The position numbers were made by a program, and so were the translations under genes. This document shows positions 25,975 to 34,047 of a DNA stretch of 64,000 bases, piece by piece. The notes beneath the pieces were generated by a model. That model saw only the letters and a program-made list of their open reading frames with translations. It searched no databases and had not been told where the DNA came from. The stretch's first letter is position 1, and each line of letters starts with the position of its first letter. Origin of the DNA: an uncultured Christensenella sp. (GTDB taxonomy: Bacteria; Bacillota; Clostridia; Christensenellales; Borkfalkiaceae); NCBI GenBank assembly GCA_910576655.1, contig CAJTJC010000006.1, positions 48,090-112,089 on the forward strand. The letters are read 5' to 3'.

Positions 25975-26805
25975 TTATTTTTTATCGAAATCGTCAAACG
26001 GGTCGCCGCCCGCATTGCCGTCCGTACCGCCGAGCCCGTCGAACGGGTCGCTTCCGCTTTGGGAATTGTTGCGGTTATAGGGGTTCTGATTATTGTTTTG
26101 ATTATAGGGGTTGTTGTAATTCTGTTGGCGGTACTGCTGATACTGCTCGTACTGCTTTGCCTGCTCGGCACGCACGAAGTCCTTATATGTGACGCCCTTG
26201 TTATTGCGGACTATAAAGAACAGAATACCCATTACGGGGAACAGAATACTCGTGACCGCAAAGAGAACGTATCTGCGGCTGGCGTAAGTCTGGAAAAAGC
26301 AGATAAGCAGTATCATATCGAGAATAATGAAAATGAGGTTGACTATTCTCAGAATATATCTGTCCATATACATAAACACCCAGGCAGCCCATTTCAAATT
26401 TTCGGGCACCGCGTCGACGTTTATCTGATAGGTTATAACCGACATCCCTAAATAAGTGTCCTCTACCTCGACGAGGTAGGGGTCTATCAGCGTACTCGAT
26501 ACCAAAGAAAAAGTATAAAGCCCCACCAGCACGACCTCTAAAATAGCCGTTGCAAGACCTATTGTTTTAGTGCTTACGTTATAAAACCTGTTTTTCTCGG
26601 AACACACGCCGATATAGTAGGTATTGAAGAATGGAATAAAAGCCATCCATTTGTTTTTATAGCCGTTCCTTACCGCTATCGTATACAATGCTATAGCTTC
26701 GAATATAAACACTATGGCAAAGCATAGTCCGCCGAGAAGGAGCTGCACCCATAGCTCCTTAGGCGCAAACTCTACGGCAATAGACGTGTATTTGAAAAAA
26801 TCCAT
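25975..26805 (-). CDS. Membrane protein with Gln/Asn-rich tail, unknown function
   Basis: 276 residues with four or five membrane segments (near 20-45, 83-105, 145-172 and 178-198). A low-complexity C-terminal tail (~215-260) is rich in Q, N and Y, and the end is acidic (DPFDDFDKK). The phrase KNKWMAFIPFFNTYYIG recalls small membrane proteins common in gut Clostridia, but I know no function. GGAGA lies 4 nt before the ATG. The tail may be disordered or mediate self-association. Confidence 0.75.
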   Translation of the reverse strand: MDFFKYTSIAVEFAPKELWVQLLLGGLCFAIVFIFEAIALYTIAVRNGYKNKWMAFIPFFNTYYIGVCSEKNRFYNVSTKTIGLATAILEVVLVGLYTFSLVSSTLIDPYLVEVEDTYLGMSVITYQINVDAVPENLKWAAWVFMYMDRYILRIVNLIFIILDMILLICFFQTYASRRYVLFAVTSILFPVMGILFFIVRNNKGVTYKDFVRAEQAKQYEQYQQYRQQNYNNPYNQNNNQNPYNRNNSQSGSDPFDGLGGTDGNAGGDPFDDFDKK

Positions 26806-26879
26806 ATAATCTCCGTTGTTTTTACTATTATTATATTTTCCGTTAATGGCGATATTAAAACATTTAGGTGAAATTATTG

Positions 26880-27626
26880 TTAAAAAAGCTTTAACCCGTA
26901 ATCTACGCTTTCGAGCGTAAGCCCCTTAGCGGGCATGGTTTTACCCACTCTGTTTCTGTCGCCCTCGCTAAGCGAACGGTCAATATCCTCTTTTTCGAGC
27001 CTGCCCGCGGCGTAATAAAGCATAGTCCCCGCTAGCGTGCGAACCATATTGTACAAAAAGCCGTTGCCCGTGACGTAAATCTCAACGTCGTCGCCGTCAG
27101 TCTTTACCTCTATTCCGTAAATCCTGCGCACGGTGGTTTTTACCTGCGAGCCCGCAGCGCAATACGCCTTGAAATCGTGCTCGCCCTCGAACATAGCCGC
27201 CGCCTGCAAAAGCTTTTGCAAATCGACACCGTATTTAATCTGTACGAAATACCTGTCCTTTAAAGGCTGCCTGCGCTGAGAAAGGTAAACCCTGTAACAG
27301 TAGGTTTTTTTCTTTGCGCTGGACTGCGCGTCAAAGCCCTCGGGCGCGGCGACGGATTGCAAAACGCTTATATCGTCGGGAAGCCGTGCGTTGAGCGCGT
27401 CGGCAAGCTTTTCGGCGGGGATTGCCGTCTGCGCGTCGAAGTGACAGACCTGCGCCCTTGCGTGAACGCCGCTATCCGTCCTTCCGCTTGCCGTAACGGT
27501 AGTCTTACGACCGAGAGTATCTTCAAGCGCTTCGGTAAGCTTCTGCTGTACGGTAACGGCGTTTTTCTGTATCTGCCAGCCGCCGTAATGCGTGCCGTCA
27601 TAAGATAAAAGCAACGCGTATCTCAT
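26880..27626 (-). CDS. truA: tRNA pseudouridine(38-40) synthase TruA
   Basis: Makes pseudouridine at positions 38-40 in the anticodon arm. LSYDGTHYGGWQIQ starts the domain, the catalytic Asp is in SGRTDSGVHARAQV, and GNGFLYNMVRTLAGTML is the second conserved core. 248 residues is normal. The start overlaps the ecfT stop by one base, matching the widespread ecfA-ecfT-truA order. Confidence 0.96.
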   Translation of the reverse strand: MRYALLLSYDGTHYGGWQIQKNAVTVQQKLTEALEDTLGRKTTVTASGRTDSGVHARAQVCHFDAQTAIPAEKLADALNARLPDDISVLQSVAAPEGFDAQSSAKKKTYCYRVYLSQRRQPLKDRYFVQIKYGVDLQKLLQAAAMFEGEHDFKAYCAAGSQVKTTVRRIYGIEVKTDGDDVEIYVTGNGFLYNMVRTLAGTMLYYAAGRLEKEDIDRSLSEGDRNRVGKTMPAKGLTLESVDYGLKLF

Positions 27627-28471
27627 CAGCTTAACCTTATATATTCGTATATCTCGGGGAATATGCGGTACGCGTAAATATTGAGCATTACCACGCCCGT
27701 AATCAACGCCGCGAACAGCAGAACGATTATTACGTCGCGCCAGCCGAATTTAAGCTTTTTATATTTGGTTCTGTTTTTCGAGCCCGAATAGCACCGTGCG
27801 TCCATAGCGTCACCAAGCTCCTCGGCGCGCCTGAACGCGCTTATAAGCAGAGGTATCAGTATGGGAACGATAGCCTTTATCCGCTTGAAAATATTTCCGC
27901 TTTCGAAGTCCGCGCCGCGCGCCTTCTGCGCGGAAATAATACGGTTGGTTTCGTCGATAAGCGTCGGTATAAACCTAAGCGCTATTGACATTATAAGCGC
28001 AAGCTCGTGCACGGGGAAGCGCACCCATTTAAGCGGCGTCAGCAGACTTTCTATTCCGTCCGTAAGCTCTACGGGCGTTGTCGTAAGCGTCAGCAGCGCC
28101 GAGCCCATTACGAGGAAAAACAGTCTGAACACGAAAAATACCGTAAATATTATTCCCTCGCGGTAAATTTTTATTATGCCCCACTGAACCAAAAGATGCT
28201 CGCCACCGTGAAAAAACAAATTGAGAACGGCGGTAAAAATAAGCAGAACGATTATTGCCTTTATCGAGCGCATTACACTGCCGAACGGCACGCGCGAGGC
28301 AATTATTGTGGTTACAAGCACAACGAAGCACGCCGCAAGGGCGTAGAAGTTTTTTGCGAGAAACAGAGAAACTATATACGCAATAAGCGCGAGAAGTTTT
28401 ATTCTCGGGTCGGATTTGTGTACGAAGGATTTTGCGGGATAGTATTGCCCGAAGGTTACGTCGTTAAGCAT
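27626..28471 (-). CDS. ecfT: Energy-coupling factor transporter transmembrane protein EcfT
   Basis: The scaffold subunit linking ATPases to vitamin-binding S components. I start it at ATG 28469-28471, which gives MLNDVTFGQYYPA as in relatives and has GGAGG just upstream, rather than at an ATG seven codons earlier. The coupling motifs appear as AQKARGAD and DARCYSG (Ala-Arg-Gly type). Five or six membrane segments, 281 residues. It overlaps the end of ecfA by 8 bases. Confidence 0.93.
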   Translation of the reverse strand: MLNDVTFGQYYPAKSFVHKSDPRIKLLALIAYIVSLFLAKNFYALAACFVVLVTTIIASRVPFGSVMRSIKAIIVLLIFTAVLNLFFHGGEHLLVQWGIIKIYREGIIFTVFFVFRLFFLVMGSALLTLTTTPVELTDGIESLLTPLKWVRFPVHELALIMSIALRFIPTLIDETNRIISAQKARGADFESGNIFKRIKAIVPILIPLLISAFRRAEELGDAMDARCYSGSKNRTKYKKLKFGWRDVIIVLLFAALITGVVMLNIYAYRIFPEIYEYIRLS

Positions 28472-30290
28472 TTCCGCCTCCGTAAACTTCAAGCACCTTG
28501 CGCGTAAAGTCCTCCGCGGTACAGTCGCACTCGATTGTTATATTCGATTTTGCAAGCTCTTCGCTTATCTTTGACGTAAGCGGAGTATCGAGCCCGAGCC
28601 CGCGCAAAGCTTCGCCGTGCCTGAACAGCTCTGACGGGCGTTCGCACATTTCAACTTTACCACCGGAAATTACCGCCGCCCTCGTACAGTTTTCCGCAAT
28701 CTCGTCCATATCGTGGGAAACGATTATTACCGTCCTGCACCACTCCTCGTGAAGCTTGTGCAAAAGCGCGGTTATTTCCTTTTTACCCAGCGGGTCGAGC
28801 CCCGCGGCGGGTTCGTCGAGAATGAGTATTTTGGGGCGCGTAACTATTACGCCCGCAATCGCCACGCGGCGCTTCTGTCCGCCCGATAAATCGAACGGCG
28901 ATTTGTCCTTGACCTCGTTGTAATCGAGCCCGACCATCTCTATACTGCTTCTGACCGCCTCTTCGACCTGTTCGGCGGTAAGCTCTTTTTTAAAGTTTTT
29001 AAGTCCGAAAGCCACGTCCGCGAAGACGCTTTCGGCAAAAAGCTGATACTCGGGATACTGAAAGACCATGCCCACGTCCGAACGCAGCTTTCTGAAATCG
29101 CATTTCTTACGGCTTAAATCGTATTCGCCGATTGTAATTTCAGGCAGTTCGGGTTGAGGCTGTCCCTTTTTCACGCGCTTTTTGCGGTATTTTTTTTCTG
29201 CCTGCGGCAGCTTTATCAACGCGTTTAAATGCTGCACGAGCGTCGATTTTCCGCTGCCCGTATGACCTATTATACCGAAAAATTCGCCCTCGTCTATATG
29301 CAGGTTTATCCCGTTCAGAGCTTTGGACGCAAACGCGGATTTTCTCGAATAGGTGAACGTCAGATTTTTAATATCAATATCCCATTCGTGCGCGGAATTT
29401 ATTTCCGCCGGGCTTACGGGCGAGGAACGCCCCTCCTCTATCCCCGCGGACTTGAAATTTTCCGCAACGGCGGCTGCAAGCGCCTCGGGGCGAAGCACGT
29501 TCGGAACGCTCATACCGCCGCGGTTAAGCGAATTTACTATTTCGGTTATGCGGGGAAGGCAAAGATTGAACGCTTCAAGCTTGTCCCCGTTTTCGAATAT
29601 TTCTTCGGGCGTGCCCGAAAGCACTATTTCGCCGCGGTTGAGAACGACCGTTCTGTCGGCAAGCAGTGCCTCTTCCATAAAATGGGTTATAAGGATTACG
29701 GTCATACCCTCGTCCTTATTCAGCCTTTGGATAACCTCTATGACCTCGCGTCTGCCCTTTGGGTCAAGCATAGCGGTCGACTCGTCGAGAACGATTATTT
29801 CGGGCTTGACGGCAAGCACGCCCGCTATCGCTATGCGCTGCTTTTGTCCGCCCGAAAGACGCGCCGGCGTGGAATGGCGGTATTCTTCCATACCGACCGC
29901 CTTCAACGCCCATTCTATTCTTCTGCCTATCTCGGCACGCTCGATACCAATATTTTCGGGACCGAAGGCGACGTCGTCCTCGACTATCGAGGCAACCATC
30001 TGATTGTCGGGATTTTGAAAAACTATACCGACGTGCTTCCTTATTTCTATCGGGTTTTTACCCTCCGCCACGTTCATGCCGAGCACCTGAATAGTACCCG
30101 CGTCGGCTTCGAGAAGTCCGTTTATCAGTCTTGCAAGCGTGGATTTACCGCTGCCGTTATGTCCGATAACCGAAAGAAATTCGCCTTTTTTTACCGACAG
30201 GTCGATTCCGTTAAGAGCCCAGCCGTTAGAACCCGAATATGAAAATTTTACTTTATCGAAAGTTATTACGTTTTCCTGAATTTCGGTCAT
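28464..30290 (-). CDS. Fused ECF transporter ATPase (EcfA1-EcfA2 in one chain)
   Basis: 608 residues with two complete ABC ATPase domains. Domain 1 (~5-270) has GHNGSGKST, FQNPDNQ, LSGGQKQR and LDESTAMLDP; domain 2 (~305-575) has GHTGSGKST, FQYPEYQ, LSGGQKRR and LDEPAAGLDP. Other Firmicutes encode these as two genes. The first Walker B has DES, the second DEP, matching the A1 and A2 types. The start is ATG 30288-30290; an in-frame TTG two codons upstream is weaker. A -10 box ends 6 nt before the ATG, suggesting a leaderless message. Confidence 0.9.
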   Translation of the reverse strand: MTEIQENVITFDKVKFSYSGSNGWALNGIDLSVKKGEFLSVIGHNGSGKSTLARLINGLLEADAGTIQVLGMNVAEGKNPIEIRKHVGIVFQNPDNQMVASIVEDDVAFGPENIGIERAEIGRRIEWALKAVGMEEYRHSTPARLSGGQKQRIAIAGVLAVKPEIIVLDESTAMLDPKGRREVIEVIQRLNKDEGMTVILITHFMEEALLADRTVVLNRGEIVLSGTPEEIFENGDKLEAFNLCLPRITEIVNSLNRGGMSVPNVLRPEALAAAVAENFKSAGIEEGRSSPVSPAEINSAHEWDIDIKNLTFTYSRKSAFASKALNGINLHIDEGEFFGIIGHTGSGKSTLVQHLNALIKLPQAEKKYRKKRVKKGQPQPELPEITIGEYDLSRKKCDFRKLRSDVGMVFQYPEYQLFAESVFADVAFGLKNFKKELTAEQVEEAVRSSIEMVGLDYNEVKDKSPFDLSGGQKRRVAIAGVIVTRPKILILDEPAAGLDPLGKKEITALLHKLHEEWCRTVIIVSHDMDEIAENCTRAAVISGGKVEMCERPSELFRHGEALRGLGLDTPLTSKISEELAKSNITIECDCTAEDFTRKVLEVYGGGNA

Positions 30291-30296
30291 AGGCAA

Positions 30297-30325
30297 ATTA
30301 TACCATTAAAATTTAATTTTAACAA
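30297..30325 (-). promoter_or_regulatory. Promoter of ecfA-ecfT-truA (leaderless type)
   Basis: TTGTTA (30320-30325), 17 bp, TATAAT (30297-30302); TTGCCT and then ATG follow directly. Confidence 0.6.
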
Positions 30326-30344
30326 CAAAAAGCGGGCTTGTCTG

Positions 30345-30373
30345 TTGACTTTTTTTATAAAATAAAGTATAAT
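30345..30373 (+). promoter_or_regulatory. Promoter of nifJ
   Basis: TTGACT (30345-30350), 17 bp, TATAAT (30368-30373). The leader is about 45 nt and ends in a GGAGGT ribosome-binding site at 30412-30417. Confidence 0.82.
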
Positions 30374-30425
30374 CGGAAAGTGTGAAAATCACGTAAAAAC
30401 AAATTCAATTCGGAGGTTTTTTTTA

Positions 30426-33400
30426 ATGAAAAAATTGACTATTGACGGTAATACCGCCGCTAGCCACGTTGCGTACGCTTTTTCGGAAGTAGCCGCAATT
30501 TATCCCATTACTCCCTCCTCGCCCATGGCAGAGGTTGCGGACGAATGGGCTACGGTCGGCAGAACCAATATGTGGGGACAGCAGGTTAAAATTGCCGAGA
30601 TGCAGTCGGAGGGCGGCGCGGCAGGCGCGGTGCACGGTTCGCTTTGCGCGGGCGCGCTTACGACCACCTACACGGCTTCTCAGGGTCTGCTGCTTATGAT
30701 TCCCAATATGTACAAAATATCGGGCGAGCTTATGCCTATGGTTATGCACGTTTCGGCGCGCGCGCTTGCCGCTCATTCGCTCAATATTTTCGGCGACCAT
30801 GCGGACGTTATGGCGTGCCGCCAGACGGGCTTTGCAATGCTTTGCGACGGCTCGGTACAGGAGGTTATGGATTTGGGTCTCGTCGCCCACCTCTCTACGC
30901 TTAAAGCGAGAGTGCCTTTCATTAACTTCTTCGACGGCTTCAGAACGTCTCACGAGGTTGCCAAAATCGACGTTTGGGACGAAACCGATAATTACGCCGA
31001 AATAAGAGCAATTTGCGAAGAGGTCGGACTTTCGGAAGACATAGCAGACTTCAAGTCGCGTTCGCTCAACCCCGAACACCCCATACAGAAGGGCACCGCT
31101 CAGAACGGCGATACCTACTTCCAGAACAGAGAGACGGCAAACAACTACTACGAGGCTACGCCCGCTATCGTTCAGAAAATGATGGACGTCGTATCCGCTA
31201 AATGCGGCAGAAAGTACCACCTTTTCGATTACGTCGGCGCGAAGGACGCAGAGCACGTAATAGTCGCTATGGGCTCCGGCTGCGAAACCATAGAAGAGTC
31301 GATTAACAAGCTCAACTCGATGGGCAAGAAATACGGACTTGTAAAGGTTCGTCTTTACAGACCCTTCGTTGCAAGCTCGTTCGTTAAAGCGCTTCCAAAG
31401 ACGGCGAAAAAGATTGCCGTACTCGACAGAACGAAAGAGCCCGGCTCGCTCGGCGAACCGCTGTATCTCGACGTTTGCTCGGCGCTTTTGGAAAAGGGCG
31501 TTACCGACGTTAAGGTAGTCGGCGGCAGATACGGACTCGGCTCGAAGGAATTCACCCCTTCTATGGTGCTTGCGGTTTACAAAAACCTTGAAAAGGACAA
31601 GCCGAAAAACCATTTCACTATCGGTATTCACGAGGACGTTACTAATTCGTCGCTCAACTTCTCGGAAAAATTCGACGCTGCTCCCGCAGGCTCGACCAGC
31701 TGCAAATTCTACGGCTTGGGTTCGGACGGTACGGTCGGCGCGAATAAGAACTCTATCAAAATTATCGGCGACCACACCGATAAGCACGCGCAGGCGTATT
31801 TCTTCTACGACTCCAAAAAGTCGGGCGGCATCACCGTTTCCCACCTCCGTTTCGGCGATTCACCCATACAGTCGGAATACCTTATCGACTCTGCCGACTT
31901 CGTTCAGTGCTCCAACCCCTCGTACGTAACGCGTTACGATATGACGAGCGATATTAAAGAGGGCGGCACCTTCCTTATCAACACCAACGCGACCACCGTT
32001 GAAGCGCTTGAAGAGTTCCTGCCCGCAAAGGTTAAACAGGATATTGCCAAAAAGCACATTAACCTCTACGTTATAGACGCGATTAAAATTGCGGCGGACT
32101 TGGGTCTCCGCGGCAGAACGAATACCATTTTGCAGTCGGCATTCTTCCGCGTTAATCCTCAGATTATGCCCTACGACAAAGCCATTGAATTTATGAAGTA
32201 CATGGCTAAAAAATCGTTTGCGAGAAAGGGCGACGCAGTCGTTCAGATGAACTACAACGCAATCGACTCGGCGGCGGGCGACAGCCTTATTAAAATAGAC
32301 GTTCCCGCTTCGTGGGCAAAAGCCACAACGGGCGCGGAAATGGTCAAGGGCGCGGACAACGCTTATTATCAGGAAATTATCAAGCCTATCCTCTATCTGG
32401 AAGGCGACAAGCTTAAATCTTCCCAGTTTAACGCAGACGGTCACGTTCCCACCGGTACGACCAAATACGAAAAGCGCGGCGTTGCGGTTCTCGTTCCCGA
32501 AATCATTCAGGAAAAATGTATTCAGTGCGGCACCTGTTCGTTCGTGTGCCCCCACGCCTGCCTGCGTCCCGCTCTCGTAGCGACGGGCGCAGAAAAGCCC
32601 GAAACGCTTACGCTTAGACCCGCTATCGGTCTTGCGGGCTACGACTACAAGATGCAGGTATCGCCGCTTGACTGTATGGGCTGCGGCGTGTGCGCAACGG
32701 TCTGCCCCGTAAAAGACGGCGGCGCAATCAAGATGATACCGCTTGCAGAATCGCTTGAACAGGGCGAGGACAAGAACTGGGAATTCACCGTAGAGCTTCC
32801 CGACGTAGACACGTCCAAATTCAAGGTTAACACCGTTAAGGGCTGCCAGTTTGCAACTCCTCTCTTCGAGTTCTCGGGCGCGTGCGCAGGCTGCGGCGAA
32901 ACCCCTTACGTTAAGGTAGTTACGCAGCTTTTCGGCGAAGATATGGTAATAGCAAACGCAACTGGATGCTCGTCGATATACGGCGGCTCGTCACCTACCT
33001 GCCCCTACACCACCAACAAACAGGGTCGCGGCCCCGCATGGGCCAACTCGCTGTTCGAGGATAACGCCGAATTCGGCTACGGCATGAACCTTGCTTACAC
33101 GGCAAGAAGAAACGCCGTAAAGGCAAAAGTAGAAAAGCTTGCGGCGCTCTGGTCGGGCGAAGGCAAGAAGGTATGCGAAGATTACCTTGCCGCTTTCGGT
33201 GACAGAGAACCGTCCAAGAAAGCAAGCGCAGAGCTTTTGAAGGTGCTTGAACAGTGCAAGGACTGCGGCTGCGAAGCAGACGCGCTCGTTGCCGAAATTC
33301 TTGCCGATAAGGACTGCCTCGCAAAGAAATCCATATGGATATTCGGCGGCGACGGCTGGGCTTACGACATAGGTTACGGCGGACTTGACCACGTACTCGC

Positions 33401-33953
33401 TTCGGGCGAAGACGTTAACGTGCTCGTTCTCGACACCGAGGTATATTCCAACACCGGCGGTCAGGCTTCGAAGTCGACCAACGTCGGCGCGGTTGCAAAA
33501 TTTGCGGCAGCCGGCAAGAGGGTCAAGAAAAAGGATTTGGGTATGATTGCAAAATCCTACGGCTACGTTTACGTGGCTCAGGTTGCAATGGGCTCCAGCC
33601 CCGTTCAGCTGTTGAAGGCGCTGACGGAAGCCGAAGCATATCACGGTCCCTCGCTTATAATAGCTTACTCGCCCTGCATCAACCACGGCATTAACATGAC
33701 GAAGAGCCAGCTTGAACAGAAAGCGGCGGTTGACTGCGGATACTGGCAGCTTTACAGATACAATCCCGACGGCGAGAAGTTCACGCTTGACTCGAAAGAG
33801 CCTACGGGCGACTATCAGGCGTTCCTCGCAAGCGAAACGAGATACGCATCGCTTGTAAAAACTCAGGGCGCGGACGTTGCGAACGAGCTTTTCAAGAAGA
33901 CGGAAGAATCTGCAAAAGAAAGATACGAAACCTATAAAAAGCTTTCCGAATAA
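30426..33953 (+). CDS. nifJ: Pyruvate:ferredoxin oxidoreductase, single-chain
   Basis: Oxidises pyruvate to acetyl-CoA and CO2, reducing ferredoxin; a central enzyme of anaerobic fermentation. The 1175 residues carry, in order, the pyruvate/TPP domain (YPITPSSPMAEVADEWA), domain II, the gamma domain, a two-cluster ferredoxin domain (CIQCGTCSFVCPHAC and CMGCGVCATVCP), and the TPP-binding domain with GCSSIYGGSSPTCPYT and LDTEVYSNTGGQASK. All cluster cysteines are present, including CAGCGE. The upstream sequence has a near-consensus promoter and strong ribosome-binding site, consistent with high expression. Confidence 0.97.
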   Translation: MKKLTIDGNTAASHVAYAFSEVAAIYPITPSSPMAEVADEWATVGRTNMWGQQVKIAEMQSEGGAAGAVHGSLCAGALTTTYTASQGLLLMIPNMYKISGELMPMVMHVSARALAAHSLNIFGDHADVMACRQTGFAMLCDGSVQEVMDLGLVAHLSTLKARVPFINFFDGFRTSHEVAKIDVWDETDNYAEIRAICEEVGLSEDIADFKSRSLNPEHPIQKGTAQNGDTYFQNRETANNYYEATPAIVQKMMDVVSAKCGRKYHLFDYVGAKDAEHVIVAMGSGCETIEESINKLNSMGKKYGLVKVRLYRPFVASSFVKALPKTAKKIAVLDRTKEPGSLGEPLYLDVCSALLEKGVTDVKVVGGRYGLGSKEFTPSMVLAVYKNLEKDKPKNHFTIGIHEDVTNSSLNFSEKFDAAPAGSTSCKFYGLGSDGTVGANKNSIKIIGDHTDKHAQAYFFYDSKKSGGITVSHLRFGDSPIQSEYLIDSADFVQCSNPSYVTRYDMTSDIKEGGTFLINTNATTVEALEEFLPAKVKQDIAKKHINLYVIDAIKIAADLGLRGRTNTILQSAFFRVNPQIMPYDKAIEFMKYMAKKSFARKGDAVVQMNYNAIDSAAGDSLIKIDVPASWAKATTGAEMVKGADNAYYQEIIKPILYLEGDKLKSSQFNADGHVPTGTTKYEKRGVAVLVPEIIQEKCIQCGTCSFVCPHACLRPALVATGAEKPETLTLRPAIGLAGYDYKMQVSPLDCMGCGVCATVCPVKDGGAIKMIPLAESLEQGEDKNWEFTVELPDVDTSKFKVNTVKGCQFATPLFEFSGACAGCGETPYVKVVTQLFGEDMVIANATGCSSIYGGSSPTCPYTTNKQGRGPAWANSLFEDNAEFGYGMNLAYTARRNAVKAKVEKLAALWSGEGKKVCEDYLAAFGDREPSKKASAELLKVLEQCKDCGCEADALVAEILADKDCLAKKSIWIFGGDGWAYDIGYGGLDHVLASGEDVNVLVLDTEVYSNTGGQASKSTNVGAVAKFAAAGKRVKKKDLGMIAKSYGYVYVAQVAMGSSPVQLLKALTEAEAYHGPSLIIAYSPCINHGINMTKSQLEQKAAVDCGYWQLYRYNPDGEKFTLDSKEPTGDYQAFLASETRYASLVKTQGADVANELFKKTEESAKERYETYKKLSE

Positions 33954-33962
33954 TAGAATAAA

Positions 33963-33993
33963 GGCGGGCTCCTTATCGGAGCCCGCTTCTTTT
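33963..33993 (+). terminator. Terminator of nifJ
   Basis: GCGGGCTCC and GGAGCCCGC flank a short loop, followed by TTCTTTTT. Confidence 0.9.
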
Positions 33994-34006
33994 TATCGCA
34001 AAAATT

Positions 34007-34033
34007 ATCGGCGTCCGCGATGCGGACGCCGAT
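34007..34033 (-). terminator. Terminator of the pectate lyase-like gene
   Basis: ATCGGCGTCCGC and GCGGACGCCGAT pair across a very short loop, 15 nt past the stop at 34048. The stem is strong; the T-tract on the minus strand is short. Confidence 0.7.
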
Positions 34034-34047
34034 TTCTTGTTAGTGAA

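Noticed and set aside
30423..31844. Long open frame (473 codons) on the minus strand
   Set aside because: It is antisense to nifJ, which has clear domains, a promoter and a ribosome-binding site; GC-rich third positions open the reverse frame.
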